Positions 61,518 through 64,000 of a stretch of 64,000 bases of DNA are shown here, one piece after another. The stretch lies in NCBI GenBank assembly GCA_016710285.1, contig JADJXR010000001.1, forward strand, positions 3,722,501 through 3,786,500, read 5' to 3'. Both the position numbers and the translations under genes were made by a program. The notes under the pieces were generated by a model. That model did no database searches. It saw only the letters and a program-made list of their open reading frames with translations, and was not told the origin of the DNA. Numbering within the stretch: position 1 is the first letter of the stretch; every line of letters starts with the position of its first letter. This DNA is from Chlorobiota bacterium. GTDB taxonomy: Bacteria > Bacteroidota > Ignavibacteria > OLB7.

Positions 61518-63587
61518 TTACTCCGCAATTCTTGCGCGGACGCTGCGGGCGTACATCCGTTCTTCGGGATAGCGAAGCACCGCTGCGCTGGCAGCTTCCC
61601 CCAACCCTTCGGTTCTTGTTTTGGGAAGATTGAGAACGTCCGCCACTGCGGCTGCGCGGCTGCGCGAAAGTTGCAAGTTCCCCGATGCCTCCCCTAAATC
61701 ATCGGTGCTTCCTATCAGCGTTGCGGTTGCGGTGGAGTCACCAACCAAACGGCGAAGCTGGCGGATTGCCTCGGCATCCTTCGCGGCAAGCCGTGCGCTC
61801 CCAAACGGAAACAACGCCAACGCCTCCAGCACCACCTTCTGGCGTAGCTGCGTTCGCAGGTAGAGCGGGCCGGAGCTTGGGGCAACCCCTGCGCCCCGGT
61901 CGCGGGTGATTGCGGCCAACTCCACACGCTCGATGGTTTCAGCAGCCGTCTCCGCTTGGCCGCTCGGTGGCTCCACAACGCCTTCCACCGCAATGGTTTC
62001 CCCGCTGCTGCTGCGCGTTGCCAGCCGCTTGGCCGCCCCCGATTCGCGCCGAAGCTCGACGGCAAGAAGCGAATCGCTTCCCGGGAAAACCGTTCCAGCA
62101 ATTATCGCCGTTGCTGCGGGCATTGTTGTGTCGCGGAAGACGATGGGGGCAAGAATCGCCGGATCGCCCGAGCTAATTTCCGCACGGATATTCTCGGCAG
62201 CCCCTTCCGCCGAAGTCGAGAGTGTGGGCGCGTCCGGCATCACCTTTCCGGAAATCGCGATGCGCCCGCGTTCGATTCCCCACGCCGCCGAAAGGTACTC
62301 CGCCACCGCAGCCGCGCGCGCAGTGGCCACCCCGATTGCTTCCGCTGCGGGCGCGTCCGGCGCGGTTCCGGCAATCCTGATGTTGGCTTGGGGTGTGGCG
62401 CGAAGCCGTGCGCCAATCGTGTCCAACACTTCCCGGTGAAGCCGGATTGCTGCCGCAATTTCACCCCCAATTTCCCCCGGCTGCCGGCCCGCTTGGTTCC
62501 GCAGCCGATACCGCTCCGGAATCGCCACCGAACCGGAATCAAAAAAGATGAAAGGGAGAAGGGGAAGAATCTGCTGGCGGACAATTCGCAGCTGCTGAAC
62601 CGTTGCGGTGTCGCCCCCGGGTTCTTTCCACGTGGCGGAGAACCGCAGCGGGATGCTGGGTGGTGGCGGTGCGGGGGCAATCGGTTGCTCGGGAATGGGC
62701 TGCCCGAAGGGAAGCTCGGCAACGGCTGGGACCGCTGGCTTGTTCCAATCATCGTTCCAAAACTGATACTCCGCTCCAATCCGCAGGCTGATGCTGGTCC
62801 AGCTGAAGGGGGTCCATGAGATTGGAGAAGTGAGATAGCGGCGAACGGCAACCGACGGGAGTAGCCGCAACGATGTGCCAGCGATGATCGGCAGGGAAAT
62901 CTCGGCATCGGCAGCAATGGCTATCCGGTTCCCATCCCCGCTTCCCGCGCCGATGCTGCGTGATTGCCCCCCTTCCAGAAACTCCGCATTTGCCGGGGTG
63001 ACGACCTCCTCCCGCGCCGAATATTCCTGGCCAATCGCCACCGCAACCCCGGGGCCAACGCCAACCCGCAGCGGAAATGGAAACGGCTGAACATCGGCAA
63101 GCGCGGTGAGCCAGATGGTGGAAAGATCAATCGTGTTGACAAACCTGGTGATGGCGGTGCTGGTTCCGTTGGGGGTGAGTATCTGGGCCGGGTCGGTGCA
63201 GTTGAACGACTGCTGGAAACTCCCTTTCCGGAAGCCAAGCACCCCCCGCAGTCCGAACTTTGCTCCAAAATCTTTGGCATATCCAACCCCAACTTCGATG
63301 GATGTTCCTTCCCCGCGCTGGTAGGCTCCGCACGCCGTTGCATCCACCACAGCCCCGCCAGAAGCGATGGCATAATTCGATGAAAAAAAATCCCACACGT
63401 ATCCCACAAAGCCGGAGAGGCGGGAAGTTTTTAGGGAGTCAGGAGGGAGCGGGGCGGGGGCGTGAGGTTCCTGCTGCGCGGTTGCTGTTGGGGCAAGAAG
63501 CACCCATGCGGCAATCCAGATTCCAGTCCAGATTCCAATCCATTCCAGAACCCGCGCCGGAAGCGGGCGCGTGCGGAAGTTGTTCAT
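61518..63587 (-). CDS. Outer-membrane beta-barrel protein with two OmpA-like domains
   Basis: A 689-residue protein. MNNFRTRPLPARVLEWIGIW starts a signal peptide ending in LLAPTATAQQ. Residues about 55-310 alternate in barrel style (SIEVGVGYAKDFG, SLRIGAEYQFW). A first OmpA-like domain follows (FIFFDSGSVAIPERYRLR, ATARAAAVAEYLSAAWGI). A second ends the protein (ALALFPFGSARLAAKDAEAI, LSRSRAAAVADVLNL). OmpA-like domains bind peptidoglycan diaminopimelate; the usual NxxLSxxRA pattern is seen in the second (LQLSRSRAAAVA). The start overlaps the stop of the upstream T9SS gene (ATGA). Confidence 0.85.
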   Translation of the reverse strand: MNNFRTRPLPARVLEWIGIWTGIWIAAWVLLAPTATAQQEPHAPAPLPPDSLKTSRLSGFVGYVWDFFSSNYAIASGGAVVDATACGAYQRGEGTSIEVGVGYAKDFGAKFGLRGVLGFRKGSFQQSFNCTDPAQILTPNGTSTAITRFVNTIDLSTIWLTALADVQPFPFPLRVGVGPGVAVAIGQEYSAREEVVTPANAEFLEGGQSRSIGAGSGDGNRIAIAADAEISLPIIAGTSLRLLPSVAVRRYLTSPISWTPFSWTSISLRIGAEYQFWNDDWNKPAVPAVAELPFGQPIPEQPIAPAPPPPSIPLRFSATWKEPGGDTATVQQLRIVRQQILPLLPFIFFDSGSVAIPERYRLRNQAGRQPGEIGGEIAAAIRLHREVLDTIGARLRATPQANIRIAGTAPDAPAAEAIGVATARAAAVAEYLSAAWGIERGRIAISGKVMPDAPTLSTSAEGAAENIRAEISSGDPAILAPIVFRDTTMPAATAIIAGTVFPGSDSLLAVELRRESGAAKRLATRSSSGETIAVEGVVEPPSGQAETAAETIERVELAAITRDRGAGVAPSSGPLYLRTQLRQKVVLEALALFPFGSARLAAKDAEAIRQLRRLVGDSTATATLIGSTDDLGEASGNLQLSRSRAAAVADVLNLPKTRTEGLGEAASAAVLRYPEERMYARSVRARIAE

Positions 63588-64000
63588 CACCGTGCCAGAA
63601 TCATCCACCGTGAAAGGGTTTGCAAACCAACGCGAAGGGTGTAGCGATAGACGCCAGGGGGAAGGTCGCCCGCCTCAATCGTGATCTGCTGCCGCCCGGC
63701 AACCTGCGTGCCCTGCATCGGCTGAAGCAGGGTGTTCCCCAGCAGGTCGGTCACGGTCAACTCCGCCTGGCCGTTGAATGGGACCTCGAACTCAATCACC
63801 GTGGTTGAGCTGAAGGGGTTGGGGACGTTTTGCTTCAAGTCAATCAGCCCCGCCGCCCGAAGCAGCCGCCCGTGGGCATCGCAGTAATTCTCCAGGAAGA
63901 ACGCTCCGTTTGTGGTGGCCACCACCGCCCGTTCGTCGGCAGGAATTCCCCAAATGGAAATTGGCGTTGCCACCGTGTCGCCCCGAAGCACTTCCCAAAC
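63587..64000 (-). CDS. T9SS cargo protein, C-terminal part, cut by window edge
   Basis: The reading frame is open to the right edge, so only the last 137 residues are seen. IDLKQNVPNPFSSTTVIEFE begins a typical T9SS type A sorting domain, followed by AELTVTDLLGNTLL and PPGVYRYTLRVG. The preceding segment (ATTNGAFFLENYCDAHGRLL) gives no fold clue. It is co-transcribed with the OmpA-like gene (4-bp overlap), suggesting that the two function together at the cell surface. Confidence 0.85.
   Translation of the reverse strand, partial: VWEVLRGDTVATPISIWGIPADERAVVATTNGAFFLENYCDAHGRLLRAAGLIDLKQNVPNPFSSTTVIEFEVPFNGQAELTVTDLLGNTLLQPMQGTQVAGRQQITIEAGDLPPGVYRYTLRVGLQTLSRWMILAR

Overview
The window is 64 kb of high-GC (roughly 58-60% by eye), densely coded bacterial chromosome. 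Five proteins end in a Por/type IX secretion (T9SS) sorting or FlgD-like Ig domain, which is a feature of the Bacteroidota/Chlorobiota (FCB) group. With the high GC, the housekeeping mix, tandem CcmE-like genes and Asp-box propeller proteins, I infer a Chlorobiota-type lineage (Ignavibacteria/Kapabacteria-like). That placement is inference. No phage, plasmid, CRISPR or transposase gene was seen; this is chromosomal backbone with dispersed non-coding repeats.

Layout. 0-8 kb: cysteine desulfurase (partial), coaE, miaB, a SPOR-domain protein, rarA, nadB, a small ABM-like protein and cdd. 8-14.2 kb: a LysM lytic transglycosylase (mltD-like), a frameshifted Yip1-like membrane protein and a solitary nuoF. 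14.4-19.2 kb: a HIT protein, a repeat-rich lipoprotein and der, which overlap by a few bases, then an M20 peptidase. 19.2-23 kb: a repeat cluster, thrS with a structured leader, ldcA, tRNA-Pro and tRNA-Phe. 23-35.6 kb: three large secreted propeller proteins around tmRNA, dacB and a flavin reductase. 36-45.6 kb: etfB-etfA, a BFN-UVR protein, ruvB, a secreted repeat protein, nadC, a LysE exporter, purF and a GT4 glycosyltransferase.

45.8-54.6 kb is the most distinctive block. A multiheme cytochrome c with eight heme-attachment motifs (two with non-standard spacing) and a T9SS/FlgD-like C-terminal domain is followed by a compact cytochrome c maturation operon: ccmB, ccmC with a long N-terminal extension, ccmD, a Cys-type (CxxxY) ccmE, a second CcmE-like OB-fold gene with a His-rich end, and ccmF. 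A Fur regulator and a degenerate metallo-beta-lactamase-fold protein come next. No ccmA, ccmG or ccmH is present here. I read this as a variant System I serving a possibly surface-directed electron-transfer cytochrome.

54.6-64 kb: ftsK (split by a one-base frameshift), comB-like phosphatase, threonine aldolase, a triple repeat array, a DHH phosphoesterase, and a double-OmpA-domain outer-membrane protein overlapping the end of another T9SS cargo protein.

A composite repeat family recurs at 19.2-19.5, 35.7 and 59.75-60.15 kb. It is built from two palindromes whose loops are complementary, plus a second palindrome module. Two genes (Yip1-like and ftsK) each lack one base relative to the conserved reading frame; sequencing error and real decay cannot be separated here.
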